Source: Pelomonas sp. Root1217
GTDB lineage: Bacteria; Pseudomonadota; Gammaproteobacteria; Burkholderiales; Burkholderiaceae_C
Direction of reading: 5' to 3'
Assembly (NCBI RefSeq): GCF_001425705.1
Contig: NZ_LMDC01000012.1
Location: forward strand, 189,402-253,401
Length of the DNA: 64,000 nt
The position numbers and the translations under genes were made by a program. Below are positions 43,361 through 52,796 of the stretch, in pieces. The notes beneath the pieces were generated by a model. That model searched no databases. It worked only from the letters and a program-made list of their open reading frames with translations, and was not told the DNA's origin. Position 1 is the first letter of the stretch. Each line of letters starts with the position of its first letter.

Positions 43361-44914
43361 ATGACTCCCCAAAGAACCGCCGAGCCCGTGCTGGAGCTTT
43401 CCGGCATCCACAAAGGCTTCCCCGGCGTCAAGGCGCTCAGCGACGTCAGCCTGCGCCTGTTCCCCGGCGAGGTTCATGCGCTGATGGGCCAGAACGGCGC
43501 CGGCAAGTCCACGCTCATCAAGGTGCTGACCGGCCTGTACACGCCCGAAGCCGGCGTCATCAGGCTCGGCGGCGAGACCATCGCCCCGCGCCGCACCGAG
43601 GACGCCCAGGCACTGGGCATCCAGACCGTCTATCAGGAGGTCAACCTCTGCACCAACCTCAGCGTGGCGGAGAACATCTGTGCCGGTCGCTTCCCGCGCA
43701 AATCACTGCTCGGTATGGGCCGCATCGACTGGTCCGCCGTCAACGCCGAAGCCCGGCGCGTGCTCGCGCAGATGGACCTCGACATCGACGTCACCGCGCC
43801 GCTGTCGCGCTATTCGCTGTCGGTGCAGCAGATGGTCGCCATCGCGCGTGCGCTGCGGGTGCAGGCGAAGGTGCTCATCCTCGACGAGCCCACGTCCAGC
43901 CTGGACGACGCGGCGGTGCAGCGCCTGTTCACCGTGCTGCGCCGCCTGCGCGGCCAGGGGCTGGCCATTCTCTTCGTCACCCACTTCCTCGACCAGACCT
44001 ATGCGCTGGCCGATCGCATCACGGTCATGCGCAATGGCGAGACCGAGGGCGAGTACCTGGCCAGTGACTTGAGTCGCCTGGCCCTGGTCAACAAGATGGT
44101 GGGCGCGCCGCCCGACCAACAGCCCACCCGCCTGGACAGCCGCGCCGCCGAAACCGGTGCCCCTGTGCTGCGCGCTTCGGGGTTGGCTCGCAGCGGAGCG
44201 CTGCATCCGCTGGACCTGGAGCTGCGCCGCGGCGAGGTGCTGGGGCTGGCCGGCCTGCTCGGCTCGGGCCGCACCGAGGCCGCGCGGCTGCTGTTCGGCG
44301 CCGACACGGCCGACGCCGGCGAGGTGCAAACCGGCGGCCACACCGGCCGCTGGCATTCGCCGCGCCAGGCCATCGCTGCCGGCATCGCCTTCTGCTCGGA
44401 AGACCGCAAGCATGAAGGCGCCATCCTCGACCTCTCGGTGCGCGACAACATCCTGCTCGCGCTGCAGGCCAGGGCAGGGCTGCGCCTGGCCATGAGCCAC
44501 GAGCAACAGCAGGCCCTGGCCGACGACTACATCAAGCGGCTGGGCATCAAGACCGCGAGCGCCGACACGCCTATCGGGCAACTGTCAGGCGGCAACCAGC
44601 AAAAGGCCTTGCTGGCGCGCTGGCTGGCCACCGAGCCCACCGTCCTCATCCTCGACGAGCCCACGCGCGGCATCGACGTGCGTGCCAAGGAAGACCTGAT
44701 GGACGCCGTCCGGGCGCTCGCCCATCGAGAAGATGAGAACGGTCAACTGGGCATGTCCATCCTCTTCATCTCCTCCGAGCTGCCCGAGGTCCTGCATTGC
44801 AGTGACCGCGTCCTCGTCATGCGTGACCGCCGCGCTGCCGGCGAATACCGCCGCGGCGAGCTGGACGAGCGCAGCGTGCTCGAGGTCATCGCGGCCGAAC
44901 CCGCGACTGCCTGA
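43361..44914 (+). CDS. ytfR: Sugar ABC transporter ATP-binding protein, two nucleotide-binding domains (YtfR type)
   Basis: A 517-residue tandem ATPase. The first domain has Walker A GQNGAGKSTLIK and the signature SLSVQQMVAIARAL with Walker B LILDEPTSSLD. The second has the usual degenerate Walker A GLLGSGRTEAARLL, the signature LSGGNQQKALLARWL and LILDEPTRGID. This is typical of ribose/galactofuranose importers. ATG 43361 follows the intercistronic hairpin. The two permease genes come after an inserted GH31 gene, so the operon order is binding protein, ATPase, GH31, permease, permease. Confidence 0.94.
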   Translation: MTPQRTAEPVLELSGIHKGFPGVKALSDVSLRLFPGEVHALMGQNGAGKSTLIKVLTGLYTPEAGVIRLGGETIAPRRTEDAQALGIQTVYQEVNLCTNLSVAENICAGRFPRKSLLGMGRIDWSAVNAEARRVLAQMDLDIDVTAPLSRYSLSVQQMVAIARALRVQAKVLILDEPTSSLDDAAVQRLFTVLRRLRGQGLAILFVTHFLDQTYALADRITVMRNGETEGEYLASDLSRLALVNKMVGAPPDQQPTRLDSRAAETGAPVLRASGLARSGALHPLDLELRRGEVLGLAGLLGSGRTEAARLLFGADTADAGEVQTGGHTGRWHSPRQAIAAGIAFCSEDRKHEGAILDLSVRDNILLALQARAGLRLAMSHEQQQALADDYIKRLGIKTASADTPIGQLSGGNQQKALLARWLATEPTVLILDEPTRGIDVRAKEDLMDAVRALAHREDENGQLGMSILFISSELPEVLHCSDRVLVMRDRRAAGEYRRGELDERSVLEVIAAEPATA

Positions 44915-44937
44915 ACCTGGCCCCGCCGCCCCTCGCC

Positions 44938-47886
44938 ATGAATCGGACACCGCACGTGAACGAATGCACCCTGCCGCGCCCTGCCGCGATCCTGGCGGCC
45001 TTCGTGCTGGCCGCATTGGCGACGCTGCTGCCTGGCCCGGCCCTGGCCGACGCCCCGAACGGCTTCGACGACAAGGGCCAGACGCTGCGCCAGACGCTGG
45101 CGCCCGCGCCGCAAGGCTTCGCGTGGATGCGGGTGGCCGGCGGCGTGCAACTGCAGCTCGGGCCCCTGACCCGCAATGTGGTGTTCTACGGCCCTGGCCT
45201 TGTGCGCGTGACGGCCCACCTGGGCCAGAGCTACGCCACCCAGCAGAGCCTGGTCGTCGTCACATCGCCCATGGCCGTGCCCTTCGATGTGAAGGAGTCC
45301 GCCGACGCGCTGGTGGTCACCAGCACGGGGGTGCGCGTGGACATCGACAAGCGCAGCGGCGCGCTGGCCTTCTACCGGCCCGACGGCAGCGTGCTCACGC
45401 GCGAGCAGGCACCCGCCACGCTCAACCGGGTCGAGATCTCGGGCGCGCCGACCTACGAGATGACACAGGCCTTCAGCCTCACGCCCGAGGAGTCGCTCTA
45501 CGGCCTGGGCCAATACAACGAGCCCTACATGGACTACCGTGGCCGCGACGTGTCCATGGTTCAGACCAATATCGGCATCGTCGTGCCCTTCATGGTCTCG
45601 ACGCGTCGGTGGGGCCTGCTGTGGGACGTCTACTCCAAGATGCGCTTCACGGATGACGCCAAGGGCGCCCGCTTCTGGGCGGAAAGCGCGCCGGCTGGTG
45701 CCGACTATTACTTCGTGGCCGGCACGACGATGGACGACGTGATGGCCGGCTACCGCAAGCTCACCGGTGCGGCGCCGATGTTCCCGAAGAGCGCCTTCGG
45801 CCTGTTCATGAGCAAGGAGCGCTACAAGACCCAGCAGCAGTTGCTGGACGTCGCCAAGCGCTTTCGTGCCGACCACTTCCCGCTCGACACCATCGTGCAG
45901 GACTGGCAGTACTGGGGGGGCGACAAGGACGGCACCTGGAGCGGCATGACGTGGAACGCCGAGCGCTTCCCTGACCCGCGCGGCATGGTCGACACGTTGC
46001 ACCGCGAGCTGAACGCCAAGCTGATGGTGTCCATCTGGCCCTCGATCGGCGACGACACCGAACTCGCGCACGAGCTCGACGCCCAGGGCCTGCGCTTTGC
46101 GCCCAAGCACTGGATCTCGGGCAAGGCGCAGATCTACGACGCCTTCAGCGCCCAGGGCCGCGCCATCTACTTCAAGCACGTCAAGAAGGGGCTGCTGGAC
46201 ATCGGCGTGGATGCGCTGTGGATGGACGGCACCGAAGTCGAGGTGGGCGGCGCCGCCCACGACCCCGGCGAGGTCGAGGCCGACATCAAGCGCCTGGGCA
46301 CCAACGCCATGGGCGACTTCACGCGCTACCTCAACGTCTACAGCCTGGTCACCACGCGCGGCGTCTACGAAGGCCAGCGCGCCAGCGGCGACAAACGCGC
46401 GATGACGCTGACCCGCTCCGCCTGGGCCGGCCAGCAGCGCTATGCCGCCATGCCGTGGTCGGGCGACACGACGGCCAGCTGGGCCACGCTGCGCGCGCAG
46501 ATCGCCGGTGGTCTGAACGTCGGCATGGCCGGCCTGCCCTACTGGACGCAGGACACCGGCGGCTTCTTCGTGCCCTACCCGGGCGGCGAGCGCAACGCCG
46601 CCTGGCGCGAGCTGTATGCGCGCTGGAACCAGTTCGGCATCTTCAACCCGATCTACCGCATCCACGGCACCGACGTCGAGCGCGAGCCCTACCTGTACAA
46701 GACGCTGGACCCGGCCGTCTACCGCTCGCTGCTCAGCGCCGCGCAGCTGCGCTACCGGCTGCTGCCCTATCTGTACGGCCTGGCCTGGCGCGCCCACGAG
46801 GAGGGCTACGTGATGATGCGCGGCCTGGCGATGGACTTCCCCGACCAGACCGCGCTGCGCAAGGTCGACGACACCTACATGTTCGGCCCGGCCTTCCTCG
46901 TGCAGCCCGTCACGCACTCCACGCTCTATGCCGAAGTGCCGCCCGCCGCCACCATTCCCGCCAGCGCGCTGCGTACGCCTTCCGGCGAGCCGGGGCTGGC
47001 GCTGGAGTACTTCGCCGGCATGAATTTCGAGAAGCCGGCCAGCCGCACCGTAGACGGCCCGGTCGCCCACGACTGGCCGCCCGCGCCGCTCGGCAGCGTG
47101 CCGCCCGGCTTGCAGAGCCTGAACCAGTTCTCGGCGCGCTGGCAGGGCACCCTCGTCGTGCCCGAATCGGGTGAGTACGAGGTCGGCGTCGAGGGCGACG
47201 ACGGCTTCCGCCTGTGGCTGGACGACAAGCTCCTGGTCGACGACTGGAAGAACGGCCCCGCACGCTTCGAAGGCAAGCGCGTCATGCTGAACGCCGGCCA
47301 GGCCGTCAAGCTGCGCATCGAGTTCTACCAGGACGGCGGCGGCCGCAAGCTGCGCCTGGCCTGGCGCACGCCGAGCCAGCTGCGCACGCTGGCCGACCAG
47401 CAACGCCACATCGACAAGCGCCAGGCCACGCTGCTGCCGGCCGGCGCCGCCTGGTTCGACTTCTGGACCGGGCGCCGCCACGCTGGCGGCCAGTCCGTGG
47501 CCCGCGAGTACCCGCTGGACCAGTTCCCGCTGTTCGTGCGCGCCGGCAGCATCGTGCCGATGGGCCCGGTCATCGAACACGTCGGCCAGCAGCCCGATGC
47601 GCCCATCGAGCTGCGCATCTACCCCGGCGCCGACGCACAGTTCACGCTCTACGAGGATGACGGTGAGACGTACCGTTACGAGAGCGGCGAGCGCGCCACC
47701 GTCACGTTGCGCTGGGACGACGCCCGGGGCACATTGCAAGTCGGCGCCCGCGAGGGCCGTTTCCCCGGCCTCGTCCAGCAGCGCCGCTTCAATGTGACGC
47801 TGGTCGATGCCGGCGGCCGCAGCACGAAACCGCAGTCCGTCCTCTACCGTGGCGAAGCGACGGCGCTGCAATTCACGACCCCATGA
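44938..47886 (+). CDS. GH31 glycosidase with inserted PA14 domain, alpha-xylosidase-like
   Basis: A 982-residue exported enzyme (signal peptide ending GPALADA). An N-terminal beta-sandwich has ESLYGLGQYNEPYMDYRG. The catalytic barrel has nucleophile Asp430 (WMDGTEVEVGG) and acid/base Asp510 (WSGDTTASW). A PA14 domain (about 685-820, EYFAGMNF to LRLAWRTPSQ) is inserted between the barrel and the C-terminal sheets. PA14-bearing GH31 enzymes include xyloglucan alpha-xylosidases, while alpha-glucosidase remains possible. It lies inside the ABC operon and its stop overlaps the first permease start by 4 bases. Confidence 0.9.
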   Translation: MNRTPHVNECTLPRPAAILAAFVLAALATLLPGPALADAPNGFDDKGQTLRQTLAPAPQGFAWMRVAGGVQLQLGPLTRNVVFYGPGLVRVTAHLGQSYATQQSLVVVTSPMAVPFDVKESADALVVTSTGVRVDIDKRSGALAFYRPDGSVLTREQAPATLNRVEISGAPTYEMTQAFSLTPEESLYGLGQYNEPYMDYRGRDVSMVQTNIGIVVPFMVSTRRWGLLWDVYSKMRFTDDAKGARFWAESAPAGADYYFVAGTTMDDVMAGYRKLTGAAPMFPKSAFGLFMSKERYKTQQQLLDVAKRFRADHFPLDTIVQDWQYWGGDKDGTWSGMTWNAERFPDPRGMVDTLHRELNAKLMVSIWPSIGDDTELAHELDAQGLRFAPKHWISGKAQIYDAFSAQGRAIYFKHVKKGLLDIGVDALWMDGTEVEVGGAAHDPGEVEADIKRLGTNAMGDFTRYLNVYSLVTTRGVYEGQRASGDKRAMTLTRSAWAGQQRYAAMPWSGDTTASWATLRAQIAGGLNVGMAGLPYWTQDTGGFFVPYPGGERNAAWRELYARWNQFGIFNPIYRIHGTDVEREPYLYKTLDPAVYRSLLSAAQLRYRLLPYLYGLAWRAHEEGYVMMRGLAMDFPDQTALRKVDDTYMFGPAFLVQPVTHSTLYAEVPPAATIPASALRTPSGEPGLALEYFAGMNFEKPASRTVDGPVAHDWPPAPLGSVPPGLQSLNQFSARWQGTLVVPESGEYEVGVEGDDGFRLWLDDKLLVDDWKNGPARFEGKRVMLNAGQAVKLRIEFYQDGGGRKLRLAWRTPSQLRTLADQQRHIDKRQATLLPAGAAWFDFWTGRRHAGGQSVAREYPLDQFPLFVRAGSIVPMGPVIEHVGQQPDAPIELRIYPGADAQFTLYEDDGETYRYESGERATVTLRWDDARGTLQVGAREGRFPGLVQQRRFNVTLVDAGGRSTKPQSVLYRGEATALQFTTP

Positions 47887-48890
47887 GTTCTCCCACGCTT
47901 GCCATGACTTCTGCGCCCGCGCGCGCCGCCCTCTGGCGCCATCCCCTGCTCCGGCCCGTTGCCGCGCTCGCGCTGCTGCTGGCCGTCGCGGCCCTGTTCG
48001 TGCCGGGCTTCCTGCACCTGGAGATCAAGGACGGCCACCTCTACGGCAGCCTGATCGACATCCTGCATCGCGCAGCTCCGCTGATGCTCGCGGCCCTGGG
48101 CATGACGCTGGTCATCGCCACGCGCGGCATCGACGTGTCGGTCGGTGCCGTCGTCGCCATCGCTGGCACCGTGGCCTGCGTGCTGGTCGGCTCGCATGGC
48201 CTGGCCGTCGCCTTCGCCGCGGCGCTGGGCACCGCGCTGCTGTGCGGGCTGTGGAACGGGCTGCTCGTGTCGGCTCTGGGTCTGCAGCCCATCATCGCCA
48301 CGCTGATCCTGATGGTTGCCGGCCGGGGCCTGGCGCAGCTGCTGACCGACGGCCAGATCATCACCGTCTACGAGCCGGCGAGCTTCTTCTGGCTGGGCGG
48401 CGGCTACCTGCTCGGCCTGCCGGTGTCGCTGTTCGTCGTCGCGACGGTGGGCGGCCTCACGGCCTTGCTGATGAAGCGAACGGCCCTGGGCCTGTTCATC
48501 CAGACCGTCGGCATCAACCCCGTCGCTGCGCGCCTGGCCGGTGTGCGCACCGCGGCCATCGTCTTCTTCGTCTACGTCTACTGCAGCCTGGGCGCCGGCC
48601 TGGCCGGATTGATGATCTCGTCCAACATCAAGAGCGCCGATGCCAACAACGCCGGCCTGCTGCTGGAGCTGGACGCCATCCTCGCCGTCACGCTCGGTGG
48701 CGGGCAGTTGAGCGGCGGCAAGTTCAGCCTGGCCGGCAGCCTGATCGGCGCGCTGATCATCCAGACGCTCACGTCCACCATCTACGCGATGGGCGTGCCG
48801 CCGCAGGTCACGATGGTCGTCAAGGCCGTCGTCGTCTTCGCCGTCTGCATCTCGCAGTCGTCCGCCTGGTCGACCTGGAAGAAAGCATGA
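47883..48890 (+). CDS. ytfT: Sugar ABC transporter permease (YtfT type)
   Basis: A 335-residue inner-membrane protein of the ribose-type permease family (BPD_transp_2), with about ten helices and the motifs ATRGIDVSVGAVVAIAG, NPVAARLAGVRT and AILAVTLGGGQLSGGKFSLAG. It starts within the end of the GH31 gene (ATGA overlap) and ends in the start of the second permease (ATGA), so all three are coupled. It forms the channel with YjfF for the furanose sugar delivered by the binding protein at 42321. Confidence 0.93.
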   Translation: MSSPTLAMTSAPARAALWRHPLLRPVAALALLLAVAALFVPGFLHLEIKDGHLYGSLIDILHRAAPLMLAALGMTLVIATRGIDVSVGAVVAIAGTVACVLVGSHGLAVAFAAALGTALLCGLWNGLLVSALGLQPIIATLILMVAGRGLAQLLTDGQIITVYEPASFFWLGGGYLLGLPVSLFVVATVGGLTALLMKRTALGLFIQTVGINPVAARLAGVRTAAIVFFVYVYCSLGAGLAGLMISSNIKSADANNAGLLLELDAILAVTLGGGQLSGGKFSLAGSLIGALIIQTLTSTIYAMGVPPQVTMVVKAVVVFAVCISQSSAWSTWKKA

Positions 48891-49861
48891 AAGCCTTGCG
48901 CGCGGCCATGGCCGCCCCGTCCTTCACCACCTGGGTCAGCGTCGTACTGATGGCCCTTCTCTTCATCGCCGGCGCCGCCAACTACACCGGCTTCGCGTCC
49001 TCGCAGGTCGTGCTCAACCTGCTCATCGACAACGCCTTCCTGCTCGTCATCGCCGTGGGCATGAGCTTCGTCATCCTGTCCGGCGGCATCGACCTGTCGG
49101 TGGGTTCGGTGCTGGCCCTCACCACGATGGTGGCGGCCTGGCTGCTGCAGGTGGCGCAGTGGCCGGCCGAATTGGTCATCGCCCTCGTGCTGCTGGGCGG
49201 TGCGGCCTTCGGCGCGCTGCAGGGCGCGGTCATCCATGTCTTCAGGCTGCAGCCCTTCATCGTCACGCTGGCCGGCATGTTCCTGGCGCGCGGCCTGTGC
49301 TTCCTGATCAGCGTGGACAGCATCACCATCGATGCGCCGCTGTTCGTGACGCTGTCGCAGACGCAGATCTCGCTCTTTGGTGCCTTCCTGTCCCCCGGCG
49401 CGGTGATCGCGCTGGCGATGCTGGGCGTGGGCCTGTGGGTGGCGCACTGCACCGCCTTCGGCCGCACCGTCTACGCGCTGGGCGGCAGCGAGCAGTCGGC
49501 GCTGATGATGGGCTTGCCCGTGGGCCGCACCAAGGTCGCCGTCTACGGCCTCAGCGGCTTCTGCGCGTCGCTGGCCGGCTTGCTGTTCGCCTTCTACATG
49601 CTCAGCGGCTACGGCCAGCACGCCCAGGGCGTGGAGCTGGACGCCATTGCGGCGGTCGTCATCGGCGGCACCGTGCTGACGGGCGGCTATGGCTATGTGG
49701 CCGGCGCGTTGTCGGGCGTGCTGGTGCTCGGCTTGATCCAGACGCTGATCGCCTTCGACGGCACGCTCAGCTCCTGGTGGACCAAGATCGTCATCGGCGC
49801 CCTGCTCTTCGTCTTCTGCGCCGTGCAGCGCCTGCTGTCCCTGAGGAAGGTCGCTGCCTGA
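48887..49861 (+). CDS. yjfF: Sugar ABC transporter permease (YjfF type)
   Basis: A 324-residue permease, the second half of the channel. Motifs include VILSGGIDLSVGSVLALT, ALGGSEQSALMMGLPVGRTK, DAIAAVVIGGTVLTGGYG and a final helix before LRKVAA. It overlaps the first permease by 4 bases. The DUF6250 gene follows after 40 bases and is likely the last gene of the operon. Confidence 0.93.
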   Translation: MKALRAAMAAPSFTTWVSVVLMALLFIAGAANYTGFASSQVVLNLLIDNAFLLVIAVGMSFVILSGGIDLSVGSVLALTTMVAAWLLQVAQWPAELVIALVLLGGAAFGALQGAVIHVFRLQPFIVTLAGMFLARGLCFLISVDSITIDAPLFVTLSQTQISLFGAFLSPGAVIALAMLGVGLWVAHCTAFGRTVYALGGSEQSALMMGLPVGRTKVAVYGLSGFCASLAGLLFAFYMLSGYGQHAQGVELDAIAAVVIGGTVLTGGYGYVAGALSGVLVLGLIQTLIAFDGTLSSWWTKIVIGALLFVFCAVQRLLSLRKVAA

Positions 49862-49901
49862 TGGTTAAGAGGCGGTCTCTCGCGTCGCCCGGCTGCAAAC
49901 C

Positions 49902-50609
49902 ATGAAAGTCCCGCGCCGCGCGCTGCTGTTCTGCCTGGCGTCCTGCCTGGTATTGAGCGGCGCGGCGGTGGCCGATCCGGCGACGCTTGGCGAACGCGGC
50001 CGGCTGATCTTCAGTGACGACTTCACGCAGCCGCTGGACGGGCAGACCTGGGTCGCGGAGGTCGAGGCCAAGCCGGGCTCCAGGGTGAGCGTGCGCGATG
50101 GCCATCTCGTCCTCGACACGGCCGGCGGCGTCACCGTCTGGCTGAACCGGCGCCTGAGCGGCAACCTGCTCATCGAGTACCGCCGCCGTGTCGTCCTGCA
50201 GGGCGGCGCCAACGACCGGCTCAGTGACCTCAACCAGTTCTGGATGGCGACCGGCCCCGATGGCGGCTCACCCATCGGCCGCAACGGCGCTTTCGAATCC
50301 TATGACGCCCTGAGCTTGTACTACTTCGGCATTGGCGGCAATGGCAACACCAGCACGCGGCTGCGCAAGTACGGCGACGGCCAGCGCGTGCTGCTGCAGG
50401 AGCGGCTGGACGCCGAACACCTGCTCAAGCCCAACCACGACTACCTCGTCCAGACCCTCGTCAAGGACGGTCGCTCAGCGGTCTACGTCGACGGCCAGCT
50501 GTTCTTCGAGCACCGCGACGCGAGCCCGCTGCGCCAGGGCTGGTTCGGCCTGCGCAGCACCTGGTCGCGCCAGCAGATCGGTGCGCTGCGCATCTACGCG
50601 CTGGACTGA
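49902..50609 (+). CDS. DUF6250 domain exported protein (lectin/lyase-like jelly-roll)
   Basis: A 235-residue protein with signal peptide (FCLASCLVLSGAAVA) and one concanavalin-like beta-sandwich. Recognisable blocks are FSDDFTQPLDGQTWVAEVEAKPGS, GGVTVWLNRRLSGNLLIEYRRRVV, LNQFWMATGPDGG and LVKDGRSAVYVDGQLFFEH (all shown as short patterns of the family). DUF6250 proteins occur in polysaccharide loci, and the fold resembles GH16/LamG and some lyases. No catalytic pair can be assigned here. By position it should act on, or bind, the polymer handled by this operon. Confidence 0.8.
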   Translation: MKVPRRALLFCLASCLVLSGAAVADPATLGERGRLIFSDDFTQPLDGQTWVAEVEAKPGSRVSVRDGHLVLDTAGGVTVWLNRRLSGNLLIEYRRRVVLQGGANDRLSDLNQFWMATGPDGGSPIGRNGAFESYDALSLYYFGIGGNGNTSTRLRKYGDGQRVLLQERLDAEHLLKPNHDYLVQTLVKDGRSAVYVDGQLFFEHRDASPLRQGWFGLRSTWSRQQIGALRIYALD

Positions 50610-50625
50610 GTTAGCCTGCGCAGTG

Positions 50626-50925
50626 ATGCGCTACCTGATCTTCGACTACAGCGACGGCGACGACGGCATCGCCACGCTGGAGGCCATGGCCTCGACGCGG
50701 GCCGAGGAGCACCCCCGCGTGCTGGCCGAGGCCCAGCGGGTGCTGGACTGGGCGCACAGCCAGTTTCCCGGCCGCCACGGTCCCGTCGAGGACGGCCAGG
50801 CCTGGGACCACGAGCTGCTCGTGCAGCACGAGGAGGGCGGCTGGCTGACCGTCACGCTGACGCTGAGCGCGTCGGCGGAATTCCTCGAGGCCTTCCTGGC
50901 GGTCTACGGCGAAGCCGAAGACTGA
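50626..50925 (+). CDS. Small hypothetical protein next to dnaA
   Basis: A 99-residue acidic protein, [20 protein letters not shown] through [35 protein letters not shown] (pattern). It looks like a compact alpha/beta protein; no domain is recognised. It starts at ATG 50626, right after an overlapping GTG, and lies 16 bases from the DUF6250 stop. It converges on dnaA with a 30-base gap. Confidence 0.7.
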   Translation: MRYLIFDYSDGDDGIATLEAMASTRAEEHPRVLAEAQRVLDWAHSQFPGRHGPVEDGQAWDHELLVQHEEGGWLTVTLTLSASAEFLEAFLAVYGEAED

Positions 50926-50955
50926 GCGCCTTCAGTCTTTGATCCAGCCCTTGAT

Positions 50956-52488
50956 TCAACCCTTGAGCGTCTGCTCCAGCACGTGCAGCTGCTGGTTCAG
51001 CTCGGTGTTCTTCTGGCGCTCGCCACCGATCTTGCGCACCGCGTGCAGCACTGTCGTGTGGTCGCGGCCGCCGAAGAGTTCGCCGATCTCGGGCAGGCTC
51101 TTTTGCGTCATCTCCTTGGCCAGGTACATCGCGATCTGGCGCGGCCGGGCGATGCTGGCAGGGCGCTTCTTGGAGTACATGTCGGCGACCTTGATCTTGT
51201 AGAAGTCGGCCACCGTCTTCTGGATGTTCTCGACACCGATCTGCCGGTTCTGGATCGACAGCAGGTCCTTCAGCGCCTCGCGGGCCAGCGTGATGCTGAT
51301 CTCCTTGTGCGAGAACTTGGCGTAGGCCAGCACCTTGCGCAGCGCGCCTTCGAGTTCGCGCACGTTGGCGCGCACGTTCTTGGCCACGAAGAAGGCGACA
51401 TCCTCGGGCATGGGCGTGCCTTCGGCCTCGGCCTTCTTGATCAGGATGGCGACGCGCATCTCCAGCTCGGGCGGCTCGATGGCCACCGTGAGGCCGGCGT
51501 CAAAGCGGCTGGTCAGGCGCTCGTCGATGTCCACCAACCCCTTGGGGTAGGTGTCCGACGTCATGATGATGTGGGCCTTCTTGGCCAGCAGCGCCTCGAA
51601 GGCGTTGAAGAACTCCTCCTGCGTGCGGTCCTTGCCGGCGAAGAACTGCACGTCGTCGATCAGCAGCAGGTCCAGCGAGTGGTACTTGGCCTTGAGCTCG
51701 TCGAAGGTCTTGCGCTGGTAATTCTTGACGACGTCGGAGATGAACTGCTCGGCGTGCAGATAGAGCACGCGGGCGTCCGGGCGGTCTTTCAGCAGCGCGT
51801 TGCCGACAGCGTGGATCAGGTGGGTCTTGCCCAGGCCGACTCCGCCGTAGATGAACAGCGGGTTGTAGGTCACGCCCGGCGCGCCGGCCACGTGCAGCGC
51901 GGCCGTGCGCGCCATCTGGTTGGCGCGCCCGGGCACCAGCGTGTCGAAGGTCAGCTGCGGGTTGATGCGGTGCTTGGCCGAGGCAGGCGCCTGCGAGGGC
52001 AGCATGATGGTGCTGGCCGGAGGCGCGCTGACGGGCCGCAGCGCTGCGCTCGGTTCGGCCGCCAACGCTGCTGGATGTTGAGGCGTCGGTGCGGCGCCCG
52101 ACATCGAGCTGGGCATGGTGATGGGCACGCTCGACGCATCGCGCGCAACCAGAGACAGCTCCAGCCGTGTCGGGCGGCCGGCCAGTTCGGTCAGGATGGC
52201 TTCGATGCGGGCCGCGTACTGACGGCGGATCCAGTCGCGCTTGAAGTGGTTGGGCACCTTCAGCGTCGCCACGAGGGCGCTGTCAGCAGCTTCGCCAGAC
52301 ACCGTGGCGGGTGGCAGCGGACGGATCCAGGTGTTGAACTGCTGTTCAGGCAGCTCAGTGGCCAGGCGCTCGCAGCCCCGCCGCCAGAGCTCTGACGCCC
52401 AATCCGGCGAATTCATGCCCTCTACGCCCGTCATCACGCCCGTCTTCAAAGCCTGCACCCCATCCACCGTATGTTCTTCTTCGCTCAT
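50956..52488 (-). CDS. dnaA: Chromosomal replication initiator DnaA
   Basis: A 510-residue protein. Domain I has [20 protein letters not shown] variable Pro/Ala-rich linker follows (about 110-170). The AAA+ domain has [22 protein letters not shown] (Walker A), [13 protein letters not shown] (Walker B) and [12 protein letters not shown]. The DNA-binding domain has the signature [16 protein letters not shown]. The protein binds DnaA boxes and opens oriC. The start may be ATG 52488 or the internal [11 protein letters not shown] about 24 codons later. It diverges from rpmH across a 308-base region with a perfect DnaA box. Confidence 0.97.
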   Translation of the reverse strand: MSEEEHTVDGVQALKTGVMTGVEGMNSPDWASELWRRGCERLATELPEQQFNTWIRPLPPATVSGEAADSALVATLKVPNHFKRDWIRRQYAARIEAILTELAGRPTRLELSLVARDASSVPITMPSSMSGAAPTPQHPAALAAEPSAALRPVSAPPASTIMLPSQAPASAKHRINPQLTFDTLVPGRANQMARTAALHVAGAPGVTYNPLFIYGGVGLGKTHLIHAVGNALLKDRPDARVLYLHAEQFISDVVKNYQRKTFDELKAKYHSLDLLLIDDVQFFAGKDRTQEEFFNAFEALLAKKAHIIMTSDTYPKGLVDIDERLTSRFDAGLTVAIEPPELEMRVAILIKKAEAEGTPMPEDVAFFVAKNVRANVRELEGALRKVLAYAKFSHKEISITLAREALKDLLSIQNRQIGVENIQKTVADFYKIKVADMYSKKRPASIARPRQIAMYLAKEMTQKSLPEIGELFGGRDHTTVLHAVRKIGGERQKNTELNQQLHVLEQTLKG

Positions 52489-52796
52489 TGTGGAAAACTT
52501 CTTTTCGAGCGGCTGGATTGTACGGACCCGAGGCCACCGAAGGACGGGTTATCCACAGAATTTGGAAGGGGGTCAATCCCTGGCAAACCCGGCTTGAGAC
52601 TGGCGACTCATTGACCGGGCCCGCGGCTTCTGCTGTAATGCCGGGTTTTCGCGCATTGCCGACCGGTTGCGACTGGTTCGCCACGCGCTTTTCTTGCCAG
52701 GTGTCAACCGGCCTTCTTGCCGGATGCCAACCGGCCATTCTTGCCGGGTGCCAACCGCTGTGCCCGGCCTGCACAAACCCTCCAAAGAGGTTTCCC
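52489..52796. other. dnaA-rpmH intergenic region, candidate part of oriC
   Basis: This holds a consensus DnaA box TTATCCACA at 52549-52557 and a box-like TGTGGAAAA at 52489-52497 next to the dnaA start. It also holds three tandem repeats near 52691-52760. Divergent dnaA and the rpmH operon are the classical origin neighbourhood. No very AT-rich unwinding stretch is obvious and only one perfect box is present, so the full origin may extend elsewhere. The promoters of dnaA and rpmH must also be here. Confidence 0.6.
52691..52760 (+). repeat. Three tandem 23-24-bp repeats upstream of rpmH
   Basis: Units at 52691-52713, 52714-52737 and 52738-52760 share the pattern TTCTTGCC-RG-RTG-YCAACCG. They end 36 bases before the rpmH ATG. 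The spacing of about two DNA turns is iteron-like. They could be protein-binding sites at the origin or in the rpmH promoter/leader. Confidence 0.65.

Noticed and set aside
44743-47871. 1042-codon open frame antisense to the GH31 gene
   Set aside because: It is a shadow frame produced by high GC; no domain, signal or ribosome-binding site supports it.
52691-52760. Possible CRISPR array
   Set aside because: The units are directly adjacent without spacers, only three in number, and no cas genes are present.
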